Shown here piece after piece: positions 1 to 9,182 of a stretch of 64,000 bases of DNA. Under the pieces are notes generated by a model. That model did not search any database and was not told the origin of the DNA. It worked only from the letters and a program-made list of their open reading frames with translations. This stretch comes from Bryobacteraceae bacterium (GTDB lineage: Bacteria > Acidobacteriota > Terriglobia > Bryobacterales > Bryobacteraceae), in contig JAIEPW010000044.1 in NCBI GenBank assembly GCA_019748195.1, positions 95,506 through 159,505 on the forward strand, given 5' to 3'. How positions within the stretch are numbered: position 1 is the first letter of the stretch; each line of letters begins with the position of its first letter. Position numbers and translations under genes: made by a program.

Positions 1-296
1 TCGCGATACCATCGCAGCCCCACGCGGAAGCGGTTCCACACGTTGCGAAACGGCAGGTCGTGATTTCCCGGCACCGCGATCCAGGGCTCCGGAAGCTGCC
101 GCAGAAACTCGCGGGCCTCCGCGAACTCCTCGCGCGTGCCGTTTTGAACGAAGTCTCCGGACAGCACGGTGATGTGCGGGCGTTCCCGCCACAGGGATTC
201 GACCAGGGGACGGACCGCATTCATGTGAACGCGGCCGAAGTGCAGGTCGGAGACGTGCGCTACGACCCGGACGGCGCACCTCCGCCGATCTCGCAC
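1..296 (-). CDS. Metallophosphoesterase, 3' part missing (runs off left edge)
   Basis: Reading the minus strand from about position 296 gives the N-terminal half of a calcineurin-like phosphoesterase. The order is VAHVSDLHFG (metal ligands Asp and His), then SGDFVQNG, then VPGNHDLPF, the three classic metal-binding blocks of the family. The frame is open to position 1, so the C-terminal half lies outside the window. A GTG at 296-294 is the likely start; it overlaps the end of the lipid kinase by 37 bases, so the two are probably co-transcribed. The substrate cannot be told from the sequence; family members cleave phosphodiesters of nucleotides, lipids or cyclic nucleotides. Confidence 0.8.
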   Translation of the reverse strand, partial: MRDRRRCAVRVVAHVSDLHFGRVHMNAVRPLVESLWRERPHITVLSGDFVQNGTREEFAEAREFLRQLPEPWIAVPGNHDLPFRNVWNRFRVGLRWYR

Positions 297-1207
297 ACGT
301 TCTCCGCCACGCGTTTGCTGCCGCGGGGAACCAGCACGCGCAGGCTTCGCGGCTTGGACTCGAACCGCAGCGGCGCCGGCAGGCGCGCCATCTCGCCATC
401 CAGACTGATGTTCAGATGCAGGCGCCGCGGCTCCACCGTCACCTCCGGAGCGCGGAAAACGTCGAACTCTTCCTGCTTCAGCCGGAGTCCGGCGATGATG
501 CGCAGCAGCACGCGAAGCAAGGCGAAGCGATTGCGGTCCCGCAACACGTAAATCCACAGCTCGCCTTCGGTCAGGCGATCGCGCTGCCACGGCTTCCAAC
601 CCTCCATCGCGTGTTCGTTGTTGGCGATCATGACATACGGCGTCCGCCGCGCCACCTCCAAGCCGTCCGCGCGGAAGCGAAGGTCCAGGTGCGGATAGCG
701 CCACAGGATGCGGAACCAGGAGGAAAAAATGGATCGCCACTTACCGGCGCCCCGCGCCTCCTTCATGTCCCGCTCCAGCCGGTACCAAGGGTACAGTCCC
801 AGAACGCAGTTGTTGAGGAAGAGCTGGCCGTTCACCTGAGCCGCGTCCACGGTGGTCTCCACCCCGGACGCCGCGATTGCCGCCGCTTCCTCCAGATCCA
901 GGGGGATCTCGAGGTCGCGCGCGAAGTGATTCAACGTGCCCACCGGCAGCACGCCCATCGGAATGCCGGTTTCGGCGAGCGCCTGCGCCACGGCGCGCAG
1001 CGTTCCATCGCCCCCGGCGGCCACGACGCGCTCGGCGCCGTCGCGGATGAGTTCCCCGGTCAGCGCGGCCAGGTCGACTCCCGCCGGAAACGTCCGGAGT
1101 GTGCAGTTATGCCCGTGATCCAGAAAAATCTTCTGTATCCGCTCGGCCGCATCGGGCTCCGAGGTCCAGCCGGCGGATACGTTGTACAAAACAAATGTTC
1201 GGCTCAC
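260..1207 (-). CDS. Diacylglycerol kinase family lipid kinase
   Basis: A 315-residue protein of the DAGK catalytic family (YegS/BmrU-like). The ATP-binding motif GGDGT is at residues 65-69, followed by the conserved Gly-rich stretch VLPVGTLNHFARDL, and the C-terminal half is the usual beta-sandwich. The length is typical. Such enzymes phosphorylate diacylglycerol or related lipids with ATP. It starts at ATG (MSRTFVLYNV) and is followed immediately by the overlapping metallophosphoesterase, suggesting a small lipid-phosphate operon. Which lipid is used cannot be read from the sequence. Confidence 0.88.
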   Translation of the reverse strand: MSRTFVLYNVSAGWTSEPDAAERIQKIFLDHGHNCTLRTFPAGVDLAALTGELIRDGAERVVAAGGDGTLRAVAQALAETGIPMGVLPVGTLNHFARDLEIPLDLEEAAAIAASGVETTVDAAQVNGQLFLNNCVLGLYPWYRLERDMKEARGAGKWRSIFSSWFRILWRYPHLDLRFRADGLEVARRTPYVMIANNEHAMEGWKPWQRDRLTEGELWIYVLRDRNRFALLRVLLRIIAGLRLKQEEFDVFRAPEVTVEPRRLHLNISLDGEMARLPAPLRFESKPRSLRVLVPRGSKRVAENVCEIGGGAPSGS

Positions 1208-1238
1208 CGGGTTTCCATCCCCGCGCTGGCAGGTGCAA

Positions 1239-3059
1239 TTAGGGGGCCGCGGCGGACGCGGTCAGCAGTTCGCCGAAATCGGATTCCGCCGCGACCGCGG
1301 TCGGCAGGCGCTCCTCCAGGAGCAATTCCGTGGCGAGCACGGCGGGTTCGCCGTGAAACCATTCTTGGATGGCGCCGTCGAAGAGCAGATTGCAGATCGC
1401 AAGCAGGCTCATTCCCAGGTGATGCGCCATCCAGCAGCGTACCGGCCGCGCGCCCGAATGCGAGTAATCCACCGCTTCAAACAGCCCGTACCGCCCCGTC
1501 CAGCCGAACTCCTCCATGTGCTTCAGGTTGCCGGCGGCTTGGTCGGGCTCGAACGCCAGCGCCAGGAACGACGCATAAGGCGCGATCACCAGCGAATCGC
1601 CGGCGGAGCGTTTCAGCGCAAGATCGGGCACGCCGAACGGCGCGTAGCCATACTCCGGGGACCCCGGAATCACATGCGCCGATTCCGAGATCCCCCACGG
1701 GACCCCCTTGCGCCGCGCGAACTCGCGCTGCGCCCGAATCGCTCCGCGCATGCTCTGCTCCAGAATGGTGCGCCGGTTGTGCCGCATCCACAGCGCCGGC
1801 ATCAGGTACTCGAACATCGTGCCGGTCCAGGACAGCAGCACCCGTTCGCCGCGATGCAGCGTGTGGGCGCGCCCCAGGTGGAACCAGGCCTCCTGCGGAA
1901 GGTCGCCCTTGGCGATCGCCGCGAACACCGCCATGCGCGACTCCGACGCCAGCAGATCGTACACGGAGCTGTCCAGCCGGTTCTCCGCGATGTGGAAGCC
2001 GACGCTCAGCACCTTCTTCCGCTCGTTGTACAGAAACTGGAAGTCCATCGCATGTACGAAGTCCTCGCAGCGCCGCGCGATACCGGCCAGGCGTTCCGCC
2101 CATTCCGGCGCGGCGGCGCCCTCGCGCGCAAATCGCAGGCAAGCCTGCTTCAGTGTCCAGAGCGAGGCGGCCAGGTTGCCGCTGTCGACCGAGGAGACGA
2201 ACGGCGGATGCAGCGGCTGCAGGCTCGCGGTGTCATACCAGTTCAGGAAGTGGCCGCGATGGCGCTCCAGCCGGTCCATCGTGGAGAGCGTGCGTTCGGT
2301 AGCCGCGACGAACTCCGGCAGTTCGCAGATGCCCATCGCGACCGCCGCCGCGCGAGCGTTCAGCAGCATTCCCAGATTCGTCGGCGAAAGCCGGCCGGCC
2401 GCCCGCCCATCCTCCCGCACATTATCCGGGATCAGCCAGTTGCTCTCCGGCGTGCTCCACTCCTCGAAGTAGCGCCAGATTCGCCTTGCTTCCTCCATCA
2501 GCCATTCCCGGCGACCCTCCTCCAGGCCGCTCCACCGGCTGCGGCGAGCCCGGTTCAGGAACGCCGAAATGCCGAGAGAGAAAAACCACGATAGAAGCAC
2601 CGGCAGGGCGACGGGAAGAGCTTCCGGCCGGACAAGCCAGACCGCGAAGCCGATGCCCGCCGCGATCACGGGCGTCCATTCCAGGTAGCGGTCCACGGTG
2701 GCTTTGCGGCGTCCCGCCTGCTCCGCCTGCGCCGCCGTCTCCCACTCCAACAGGCGTTTCCGGGTCACGAATACCCGTAGGATTGACCGGCTGATGGCGT
2801 CCAACGACAGCAGCGCCTGGTGCAGCAGGAACACCAGCGACAACAGCGCCACCACGGCGGCTTTCAGGAAAGCGGTGGCGGTGTCACGCAGCCAGGCGCG
2901 GAAGGCGTGATGCCCCCACGGCGCGCGAAGCATCGCGAACAGCAATTGCCACAACGCCGGCAGCCACAGCATCGCGGCGGCGGCCAGGGTCCAGAACGCG
3001 GCCCCGCCCGGAAGGTACATCCAACCGGCGATCAGCAGCACCAGCAGCCCGGTCTCCAC
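1239..3059 (-). CDS. Cyclic beta-1,2-glucan synthase-like protein, C-terminal fragment (membrane + glucoamylase-like domain) downstream of an in-frame stop
   Basis: This frame continues exactly the frame of the gene upstream (3096-5132) and is separated from it by one TAG codon at 3098-3096. The residues right after the stop, RWKILDNLRRSL, match the conserved junction of NdvB/ChvB proteins, so this is the second half of the same polypeptide. It has about four hydrophobic segments, then a soluble domain with NWYDT, SSVDSGNLAASLW, LLSWTGTMFEYLMP and GVPWGISES, characteristic of the glucoamylase-like (PF10091) cyclisation domain of cyclic beta-1,2-glucan synthases. It stops soon after this domain, so the C-terminal GH94 phosphorylase-like domain of classical NdvB is missing. 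The listed start is a GTG; independent translation would need re-initiation. Alternatively the whole gene is a recent pseudogene or the stop is a sequencing error. Confidence 0.75.
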   Translation of the reverse strand: METGLLVLLIAGWMYLPGGAAFWTLAAAAMLWLPALWQLLFAMLRAPWGHHAFRAWLRDTATAFLKAAVVALLSLVFLLHQALLSLDAISRSILRVFVTRKRLLEWETAAQAEQAGRRKATVDRYLEWTPVIAAGIGFAVWLVRPEALPVALPVLLSWFFSLGISAFLNRARRSRWSGLEEGRREWLMEEARRIWRYFEEWSTPESNWLIPDNVREDGRAAGRLSPTNLGMLLNARAAAVAMGICELPEFVAATERTLSTMDRLERHRGHFLNWYDTASLQPLHPPFVSSVDSGNLAASLWTLKQACLRFAREGAAAPEWAERLAGIARRCEDFVHAMDFQFLYNERKKVLSVGFHIAENRLDSSVYDLLASESRMAVFAAIAKGDLPQEAWFHLGRAHTLHRGERVLLSWTGTMFEYLMPALWMRHNRRTILEQSMRGAIRAQREFARRKGVPWGISESAHVIPGSPEYGYAPFGVPDLALKRSAGDSLVIAPYASFLALAFEPDQAAGNLKHMEEFGWTGRYGLFEAVDYSHSGARPVRCWMAHHLGMSLLAICNLLFDGAIQEWFHGEPAVLATELLLEERLPTAVAAESDFGELLTASAAAP

Positions 3060-3095
3060 CAGGCTTCGCCGCAGGTTGTCCAGGATTTTCCAACG

Positions 3096-5132
3096 CTAAA
3101 TGACCCCCGTCGGATTCAGGATCAGGCGCCCTTGCGCGTCCGGAACGCTGGACTTCAGCCAGCGCAGAATCTGCCAGTCCCCGCGCACCCAGCGATGCTT
3201 GCGGCGGCTGTAGGCGCTGAAGTGCGACGGGTAATCGTCGATCAGTTCGATGTCGGACACCAGCGCGGCGCGCGCATAGGCGCCCTCGATCAGGTCGTGA
3301 CTCAAAAGCGCGTTGTCCGGGAAGCGATCCTCCAGCACATCCCGCATCACGTCCACTTCGTAGATTCCCTTGCCGGTGAAGATGCCCTCGCCGAAGAGAT
3401 CCTGATAGACGTCGGAAACGGCCCGCGTGTAGATGTCGAAGCCCGTCTGACCCGAATAGAGGCTCGCCAGCCGGCTGCGCGCCGCCGATTGCACGCTGAT
3501 GCCGATGCGCGGCTGCAGAATACCGTAGCCCTCCACCACCATGCGCGTATGCGGATCCACCACCGCGCGGTTCAACGGGTGCGCGAGGGCGCCCACCAGC
3601 TTCGCCGCGGCGTCGCGAGGCAACTGCGTGTCCGAATCGAGCGTCAGGACATAGCGGATGCGCGGCAACACGGACAAATCGCCGGTTCGCACCGGAAACA
3701 GGGATTCCGCCCCGCGCAGGAACTGATTCAGGTCCAGCAGCTTTCCCCGCTTGCGCTCCCATCCCATCCAGCGGCCCTCGGAGGGGTTGAAGGCCCGGTG
3801 CCTGTGGAACAGGAAAAACGGCCGGTGGCCGCGCGCGCCGTAACGGCGGTTCAGTTCGTCGATCGCCTGCAGGCAGGCCCCGGCAAGCGCATCGCGATCG
3901 TCCACCGGAGCGTCGGCGTCCGGCGTATCCGTCAGCAGCGCGAAGTACAGGTTCGGGTCGCGGTTGGCAAGGAAACGGATCTCCAGATCCAGAACCAGGC
4001 TTCGCACCTGACTCTCGTTCAGCAGCAGAGTGGGAACCGCCACCATGGTGGCGCAATCCGGCGGAATGCCGTTCGAAAAGTCGAGTTTCGGCAGCGGACG
4101 CGGCGGCGCCAGGTAAGTCGCCAGGTGATTCATGAAATCCACGGCCGCCTGGGTTGCGGGCAGCAGCAGAAGCAGCAGTCCGGCCAGAATCGGCGTCACC
4201 GCGTCCAGTCCGCTCAGCATCGCCGCGACGATGACGAACGTGCCGATCTCGATGCCGCCCAGATAGAAAGCAGCGGGATGGTTCAGAATCGCCTGCCGGA
4301 CGGCGTCCGCGCGCGCCGGTGTCCAGGCGATCTCGCGGCGAAGCGCGGCGCGGCCGGAGTCCACCAGGTAGTAACCCACGTGCCGCCGCCGTTCGTGGAA
4401 GCGCGAGGCGCCGGGTGGCACCCTCGCGGCCAGCCGGACCGCCGCCTCCGCGACTTCCTTCTCCGAAAGGGGAGAACGCCGGGCCAGCAGCGCCACCGCC
4501 TGCCGGTACTGGTCCTGGCTGTCTTCGTCCATCGCCGCGAAGAATTGCGAGGGGTCGCGCAGCAGAGCCCGATGCACGGCGCTCGCCTCGCGGAAGATCC
4601 CATCCCATGCGGAGTCGGCCACGCGGCGCATGCTGGTGAGGATCGCCGGCCAGGACTCCTCGCCCGCGGTTGACAGCAATTCCAGCAAGCGGTACTGCAG
4701 CGCGGGGCGCAGCGCCCATAGTTCGCCCATTTCAAGCTCGCTCACCTGCTGGTAGCCGTCGAGGAACGCGAGCAGGCTCTCTTCGGTGAACTGCCGCTCC
4801 ACTGCGTCCAGGTAAGCGCCGGCCACGGCTACCGCACGCGGCAACTCCCCCGAGAATGGATCCGCCACCGCCGGGTGATGCTTCAGCGAATCCCGCAGGT
4901 CGCGCGTGTCGCGAGCCGCGGTCGCGATCAGACGCGTATTGTCCAGCATCCACGCGCGGCCGGGCGAATCCACGCGGGGCGCCCGCGAAAGAATGAGACC
5001 CGCGTCCGCGCGCGGCGCGAACTTGCGCTTCCGGACGGGAAGCAGGCGCAAAGTTCTCGCGGAACCGCCTCCCGCCTCGCGGATACGCTCCGCGTCGGTC
5101 TCCGTAATGTGATCCAGGGTCGCGGGGCGCAT
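3096..5132 (-). CDS. Cyclic beta-1,2-glucan synthase-like glycosyltransferase, N-terminal fragment ending in an in-frame amber codon
   Basis: A 678-residue protein with an NdvB-like N-terminal region (about 1-270), two hydrophobic segments near 280-345, and a GT84/GT2 glycosyltransferase domain: LTLDSDTQLPRDAA (DxD), then GEGIFTGKGIYEVD and the HRWVRGDW acceptor motif. It starts with ATG one base after the ABC exporter's stop, so the two are translationally linked. The reading frame ends at TAG 3098-3096 inside the conserved junction NPTGVI-stop-RWKIL. Related proteins carry a small residue (Ser/Gly/Ala, from memory) there, and TCG to TAG is one base change. The family polymerises UDP-glucose into beta-1,2-glucan at the inner membrane. 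With the stop, the cyclisation domain would be lost. Confidence 0.8.
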   Translation of the reverse strand: MRPATLDHITETDAERIREAGGGSARTLRLLPVRKRKFAPRADAGLILSRAPRVDSPGRAWMLDNTRLIATAARDTRDLRDSLKHHPAVADPFSGELPRAVAVAGAYLDAVERQFTEESLLAFLDGYQQVSELEMGELWALRPALQYRLLELLSTAGEESWPAILTSMRRVADSAWDGIFREASAVHRALLRDPSQFFAAMDEDSQDQYRQAVALLARRSPLSEKEVAEAAVRLAARVPPGASRFHERRRHVGYYLVDSGRAALRREIAWTPARADAVRQAILNHPAAFYLGGIEIGTFVIVAAMLSGLDAVTPILAGLLLLLLPATQAAVDFMNHLATYLAPPRPLPKLDFSNGIPPDCATMVAVPTLLLNESQVRSLVLDLEIRFLANRDPNLYFALLTDTPDADAPVDDRDALAGACLQAIDELNRRYGARGHRPFFLFHRHRAFNPSEGRWMGWERKRGKLLDLNQFLRGAESLFPVRTGDLSVLPRIRYVLTLDSDTQLPRDAAAKLVGALAHPLNRAVVDPHTRMVVEGYGILQPRIGISVQSAARSRLASLYSGQTGFDIYTRAVSDVYQDLFGEGIFTGKGIYEVDVMRDVLEDRFPDNALLSHDLIEGAYARAALVSDIELIDDYPSHFSAYSRRKHRWVRGDWQILRWLKSSVPDAQGRLILNPTGVI

Positions 5133-5133
5133 A

Positions 5134-6951
5134 TCAGCGATAACTCGATGCCTGCAGTTCGAACAGGCTGGCGTATTGCCCGCCGCGGGCGACCAACTGG
5201 CTGTGGCTGCCCTCCTCCGCGATCCGGCCTCCCGCCAGCACGATAATGCGATCCGCCATCTTCACCGTGGAGAACCGGTGTGAGATCAGCAGCGCCATCT
5301 TGGCTTCGGTGAGCTCCGCGAAACGCCGGAACACTTCGAACTCGCTGCGGGCGTCCAGGGAAGCCGTCGGCTCGTCGAGAATCAGGAGCTGCGCATCGCG
5401 CAGGTACGCGCGAGCCAGCGCCACCTTTTGCCATTCGCCGCCGGAAAGGTCGACGCCGCCCTCGAATCGCCGGCCCAGGATCTGGTCGTACTGCCCTGGA
5501 AGGCGGCGGATCAGCGCATCCGCCATGCTCTTGCGGGCCGCCGCCACCACCTCCCGTTCCGGCGCCTCCCCGATCCGTCCGACCGCGATGTTCTGGCGGG
5601 CGGGCATCTCGTAGCGCATGAAATCCTGGAAGATCACGCCGATCTGCCCTTGCAGGTCGGCGATCGAGTACTCGCGGAGGTCCACGCCGTCCAGCAGGAT
5701 GCGGCCCGAGGAAGGATCGTACAGCCGCGTGATCAGCTTGACGATCGTCGTCTTGCCTTCGCCGTTTTCGCCGATCAAAGCCACGCGCTCGCCCGGCTCG
5801 ATCGACAGGTTCAGATCGTCCAGCACCAGGCGCTGCGATCCGGGGTAGCGAAATGAGACATTCTCAAAGCGGAAACCGTCGCGGATGGGGCGCGGGGCCG
5901 GGATCGCGTCCGGCTTCGACGCCACCGCGGGTTTCACCCGGAAAAATTCGACCAGATCCGTCAGGAACAGACTTTGATCCGCGATGCTGGAGAAGGTGGC
6001 GAAGATGTTCTGGATGTTGCTGCTTGCGCCGGCGATCGCCCCCGCGAGAAACTGCAGCGTCCCCCAGCTCAGCTCCCCGTTGACCGTCCGGAAGATTACG
6101 TACGCGTAGGCGCCGTAATACGCCGCCGTGCTGACCAGCGAGAGCATCGCGCCCACCCGCAATCGCTGCTTCGCCAGCGCGGCGTTCTGCCCATACAGCT
6201 CATTCGACAAGCGCGAGTACTCGCCGGTCAGGAAGCCGCTGAGGCCGAAGAGCTTCAACTCCTTCGCCGACTCCTTGCTCGCTCCCAGCACGCGAAGGTA
6301 ATCGAGCTGCCGCCGCGCCGGCGTCTGCCGGATGTTCAACGAATAGCCGAGGAAGGCGAAGTGGCTTTCGCCCAGAAAGGCGGGCGCCACGGCGATCACC
6401 AGCAGCGCCAGCAGCCAGGGCGAGAACCAGAACACGCTAACAGCCAGGCTGGCGGCAATGATGAACTGCTGCAGCATCGCCCCCATGGCGTGAACCATCG
6501 CGATCCGGTCCGTGGCCTGCACGCGAGCCCGCTCCAGGCGGTCGTGGAACGCGGGATCTTCATACGCCGCCAGATCGAGTCCGGCCGCATGATGCATCAC
6601 CCGCAGGCTGGTGTGCCGCGTGAACCGGTCGGCCAGCAGCGCATCGAAATAGCCGATGCAACGCCCCAATATCGCGCCCAGCGCCGCCAGGCCGAATTCC
6701 GCCGCAACCAGCCACCAGAATGCGTCGGGCAGCGGCTGACCCCCGGATTGTGCCTGGATCGCGTCCAGAATCCGCTTGGCGAGCGCCAGCATGGAGATCG
6801 GGATCAGCGCCGCCGCGATACGCAACGCCAGGTCCGCCAGTACAATGCGCGGTCCGGAGTCCCAGACCAGGCGCAGCAACGGCGGTATGTTGCGGAGAGA
6901 TGCGAGTCTCTCGCGCCAGCTATGCCAGAGACTGGGGGACGCTTCAACCAT
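5134..6951 (-). CDS. ABC exporter, fused permease/ATPase (type IV half-transporter), NdvA-like by context
   Basis: A 605-residue half-transporter: a transmembrane domain of six helices (about residues 30-320), then a nucleotide-binding domain with Walker A GENGEGKTT, Q-loop GVIFQDFM, signature LSGGEWQKVALARAY and Walker B LLILDEPTASLD. All catalytic motifs are intact. The glucan-synthase-like gene begins one base after its stop. In rhizobia and Agrobacterium, NdvA/ChvA is the ABC exporter of the cyclic beta-1,2-glucan made by NdvB/ChvB, so glucan export is a reasonable role here. That is inferred from gene order only; the sequence alone says multidrug/lipid/polysaccharide-type exporter. Confidence 0.85.
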   Translation of the reverse strand: MVEASPSLWHSWRERLASLRNIPPLLRLVWDSGPRIVLADLALRIAAALIPISMLALAKRILDAIQAQSGGQPLPDAFWWLVAAEFGLAALGAILGRCIGYFDALLADRFTRHTSLRVMHHAAGLDLAAYEDPAFHDRLERARVQATDRIAMVHAMGAMLQQFIIAASLAVSVFWFSPWLLALLVIAVAPAFLGESHFAFLGYSLNIRQTPARRQLDYLRVLGASKESAKELKLFGLSGFLTGEYSRLSNELYGQNAALAKQRLRVGAMLSLVSTAAYYGAYAYVIFRTVNGELSWGTLQFLAGAIAGASSNIQNIFATFSSIADQSLFLTDLVEFFRVKPAVASKPDAIPAPRPIRDGFRFENVSFRYPGSQRLVLDDLNLSIEPGERVALIGENGEGKTTIVKLITRLYDPSSGRILLDGVDLREYSIADLQGQIGVIFQDFMRYEMPARQNIAVGRIGEAPEREVVAAARKSMADALIRRLPGQYDQILGRRFEGGVDLSGGEWQKVALARAYLRDAQLLILDEPTASLDARSEFEVFRRFAELTEAKMALLISHRFSTVKMADRIIVLAGGRIAEEGSHSQLVARGGQYASLFELQASSYR

Positions 6952-7078
6952 CGCGTGGAACGCAGCTCAGCCCGGAGTGCGAACACCGGACGGCATGCAC
7001 TCTCTCTGGACGTGGACGTGAAGCCGGCTGTTTCCGCCTACTCTCAACACGGTACGGACCGGTTAGGCGAGAGAAGCG

Positions 7079-8059
7079 TTAATCGCGAGCGGGCGTCCGC
7101 ACCGCGGAACCGGCGAAGCGCATCGCGGCGCGGACGATGTAATTGGGCCGGCGGCGGGCGTTCTGCAAAGCCAGCCAGATATACTGGCCCACCACGCCCA
7201 GCGCGAACATGGTCAGTCCGCCGTAAAAGGAAATCAGCAGAGCCAGCGCGGTGTAACCCGGCACCTGGATCAGCCCGCTGAGCCGCGCGCCGATGAGGAA
7301 CAGGCCGACACCGAACGAGATCGCCGCCGCCACCGCGCCCCCATAGATCAGAAGCCGCACCGGCAGGTCGGTGAAGTTGAAGAAGCTGTTGATCGCGTAG
7401 TCGATCTTCTTCTTCATGCTCCACGCGCTTTTTCCCGCGGTTCGCTGGCGGCGCTCGAACGCGACCGTTTCGCGGCGGTACCCGACCCAGAACAGCAGCG
7501 AAACGAGGCTCGAGTCCACTTCGGGCAGCGCCAGCAGGCTGTCCCGGACCTGACGGGTGCAGCCGAACGTGTCTACCCCTCCGGGCGGGATCTGCGCCAC
7601 CGCGAACTTGCGGAAGAAGTACCAGAACACCGAGGAGAATACGCGCGAGGTAAATGGATCGTTGCGAGCGGAACGCTGCCCCACCACGACGTCCAGGTCG
7701 CCCGATTCCAGGCGCTTCACAAACTTGAGAATCAGTTCCGGAGGCTCCTGCAGATCCGCCGCCAGCAGCGCGAAGTAGTCTCCCGTGCCTTCCGCCATCC
7801 CGGCCGTGATCGCGGAGAACGCTCCGAAATTCCGGCTTAACTCGACCAGACGGGATTCAAACGGCTGCCCCGGCAATTCCCGCCGCAAGATTTCAGCGCA
7901 GCGGTCCGGACTGCCGTCCACCACGAACACGGCTTCCATGCGGGTTTGCGTGTTCATCCACGCCACCGCCTTCAGCAGGTCCGGCAGGTTGGCTTCGCTC
8001 TTATAAAGGGGAACCACCAGGGAAAGCACGCCGCCTCTATTTCCAGGAGTTGCAGGCAT
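7079..8059 (-). CDS. Glycosyltransferase family 2 with C-terminal membrane helices (GtrB/ArnC type)
   Basis: A 326-residue enzyme: a GT2 catalytic domain starting VLSLVVPLYKSEANL, with VFVVDGSPD and ALLAADLQEPPELI (the Asp-containing donor site), then two hydrophobic helices near the C-terminus (LLIYGGAVAAAISFGVGLF and the following one). This layout is that of polyprenyl-phosphate glycosyltransferases such as GtrB, ArnC and DPM1, which load a sugar onto the lipid carrier at the inner membrane. It overlaps the aminotransferase gene upstream by 23 bases from the ATG; a GTG at 8029, behind AGAGGCGG and just after the aminotransferase stop, is an equally good start. A related enzyme is encoded at 16246-17220. 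Confidence 0.87.
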   Translation of the reverse strand: MPATPGNRGGVLSLVVPLYKSEANLPDLLKAVAWMNTQTRMEAVFVVDGSPDRCAEILRRELPGQPFESRLVELSRNFGAFSAITAGMAEGTGDYFALLAADLQEPPELILKFVKRLESGDLDVVVGQRSARNDPFTSRVFSSVFWYFFRKFAVAQIPPGGVDTFGCTRQVRDSLLALPEVDSSLVSLLFWVGYRRETVAFERRQRTAGKSAWSMKKKIDYAINSFFNFTDLPVRLLIYGGAVAAAISFGVGLFLIGARLSGLIQVPGYTALALLISFYGGLTMFALGVVGQYIWLALQNARRRPNYIVRAAMRFAGSAVRTPARD

Positions 8060-9182
8060 CCACTACCCGCGCTCTCTCTTCGGAAGTCAGATACGGGTGG
8101 ATCGGCAGGCTCACCTCGGAGGCGCACAACTCGCGAGCCCGGCCGCAGTCGCCCCACACCTCGTAACGCGCCTGCGACATCGCCGGCTGGTCCAGCATCG
8201 CCGACGGGTAATGCTCCGCGCTGCCTACCGATTGCCCCTTCAGGTGATCCATGAACTCCCGCTTGCGCGCCGGATCCACGCGAACCGGGAACAGGTGCCA
8301 GCAGGAATCGGATCCGGCCGGAATCCCCAGCGGCTGGATCAGCGGGTTGCGAATGCCCTGAAGATACTCCGCCGCGATGGTCCGCCGCGCCGAGGTCCAC
8401 TCGCTCAGCCGGGGCAGAAAAGCCCGCAGCATCACCGCCGCGTGCAATTCGTCCAGGCGGCTGTTGTATCCGAGCTGCTCATGCCGGTACTTGGACGCCT
8501 GCCCGTAGTCGCGCAGGCAACGGGCCGCCGCGGCGTGTTCCGGCGATCTCGTCAGCAGCGCCCCGCCGTCTCCCAGCGCGCCCAGGTTCTTCGTCGGATA
8601 GAAGCTGGTGGCGGCGCAGTCTCCCACGGTCCCGCAAGTGATTCCGTTGTGGCGCGCCCCGATCGATTGCGCGCAATCCTCCACGATCACCGCGCCGAAG
8701 CGGGCCTTCAAACGCTCCATCCGCGCCATGTCGAGACAATGCCCGTACAGATGAACAGGAACGAAGTAGCGGATCGCGGGGTCCGCTTCCATCGCTTTCT
8801 CCACCAGATCCAGGTCCGCCAGCCCGTACGAATCGCAGTCGACGAACACCGGAACCGCTCCCAGCCGGATCACCGCCAGAACCGTCGCGAACGCCGACAC
8901 CGGCGGGACAATCACCTTGTCCCCCGGTTTGCACCCGCACACCCGAAGTCCGATCTCGATCGCGTCCAGCCCGCTGGCGACGCCTACCGCGTGGGGCAAC
9001 CCCCAGAACTCCGAAAGACCCGCTTCGAAAGCAGAGACCTGGCGGCCCAGTATGTACCAGCCGCTTTCCCCCACTTCCCGGACCGCGTCCAGAACGGCGC
9101 CTCCGGTTTCCGCCCATTGCCGTTCGAAATCATTCAGTTTAACGGGGGCCGCCGCCGTTGAGTAGGCTCCGGAATTCGCCAT
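8037..9182 (-). CDS. DegT/DnrJ/EryC1/StrS sugar aminotransferase
   Basis: A 381-residue PLP enzyme of the sugar aminotransferase family. The motif SFYPTKNLGALGDGG places the Schiff-base lysine at residue 197, and VIVEDCAQSIGA holds the cofactor-pairing Asp. It is encoded directly after a WxcM-like ketoisomerase/acetyltransferase fusion and close to RmlA, so it most likely aminates C-3 of a dTDP-3-keto-6-deoxyhexose (FdtB/QdtB reaction), giving the precursor of Fuc3NAc or Qui3NAc. Which epimer is made cannot be decided here. The ATG overlaps the upstream gene by 44 bases. Confidence 0.87.
   Translation of the reverse strand: MANSGAYSTAAAPVKLNDFERQWAETGGAVLDAVREVGESGWYILGRQVSAFEAGLSEFWGLPHAVGVASGLDAIEIGLRVCGCKPGDKVIVPPVSAFATVLAVIRLGAVPVFVDCDSYGLADLDLVEKAMEADPAIRYFVPVHLYGHCLDMARMERLKARFGAVIVEDCAQSIGARHNGITCGTVGDCAATSFYPTKNLGALGDGGALLTRSPEHAAAARCLRDYGQASKYRHEQLGYNSRLDELHAAVMLRAFLPRLSEWTSARRTIAAEYLQGIRNPLIQPLGIPAGSDSCWHLFPVRVDPARKREFMDHLKGQSVGSAEHYPSAMLDQPAMSQARYEVWGDCGRARELCASEVSLPIHPYLTSEERARVVDACNSWK

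Noticed and set aside
3096..3098. Amber codon as a pyrrolysine or selenocysteine-type recoding site
   Set aside because: TAG is not a selenocysteine codon, no pylT/pylS genes are in the window, and a small residue is expected at the site; point mutation or sequence error is simpler.
2820..4673. Long plus-strand open frame opposite the glucan-synthase-like gene
   Set aside because: It is a shadow of the minus-strand gene: its product is Arg/Gln/His-rich with no motif, while the other strand has a known enzyme.
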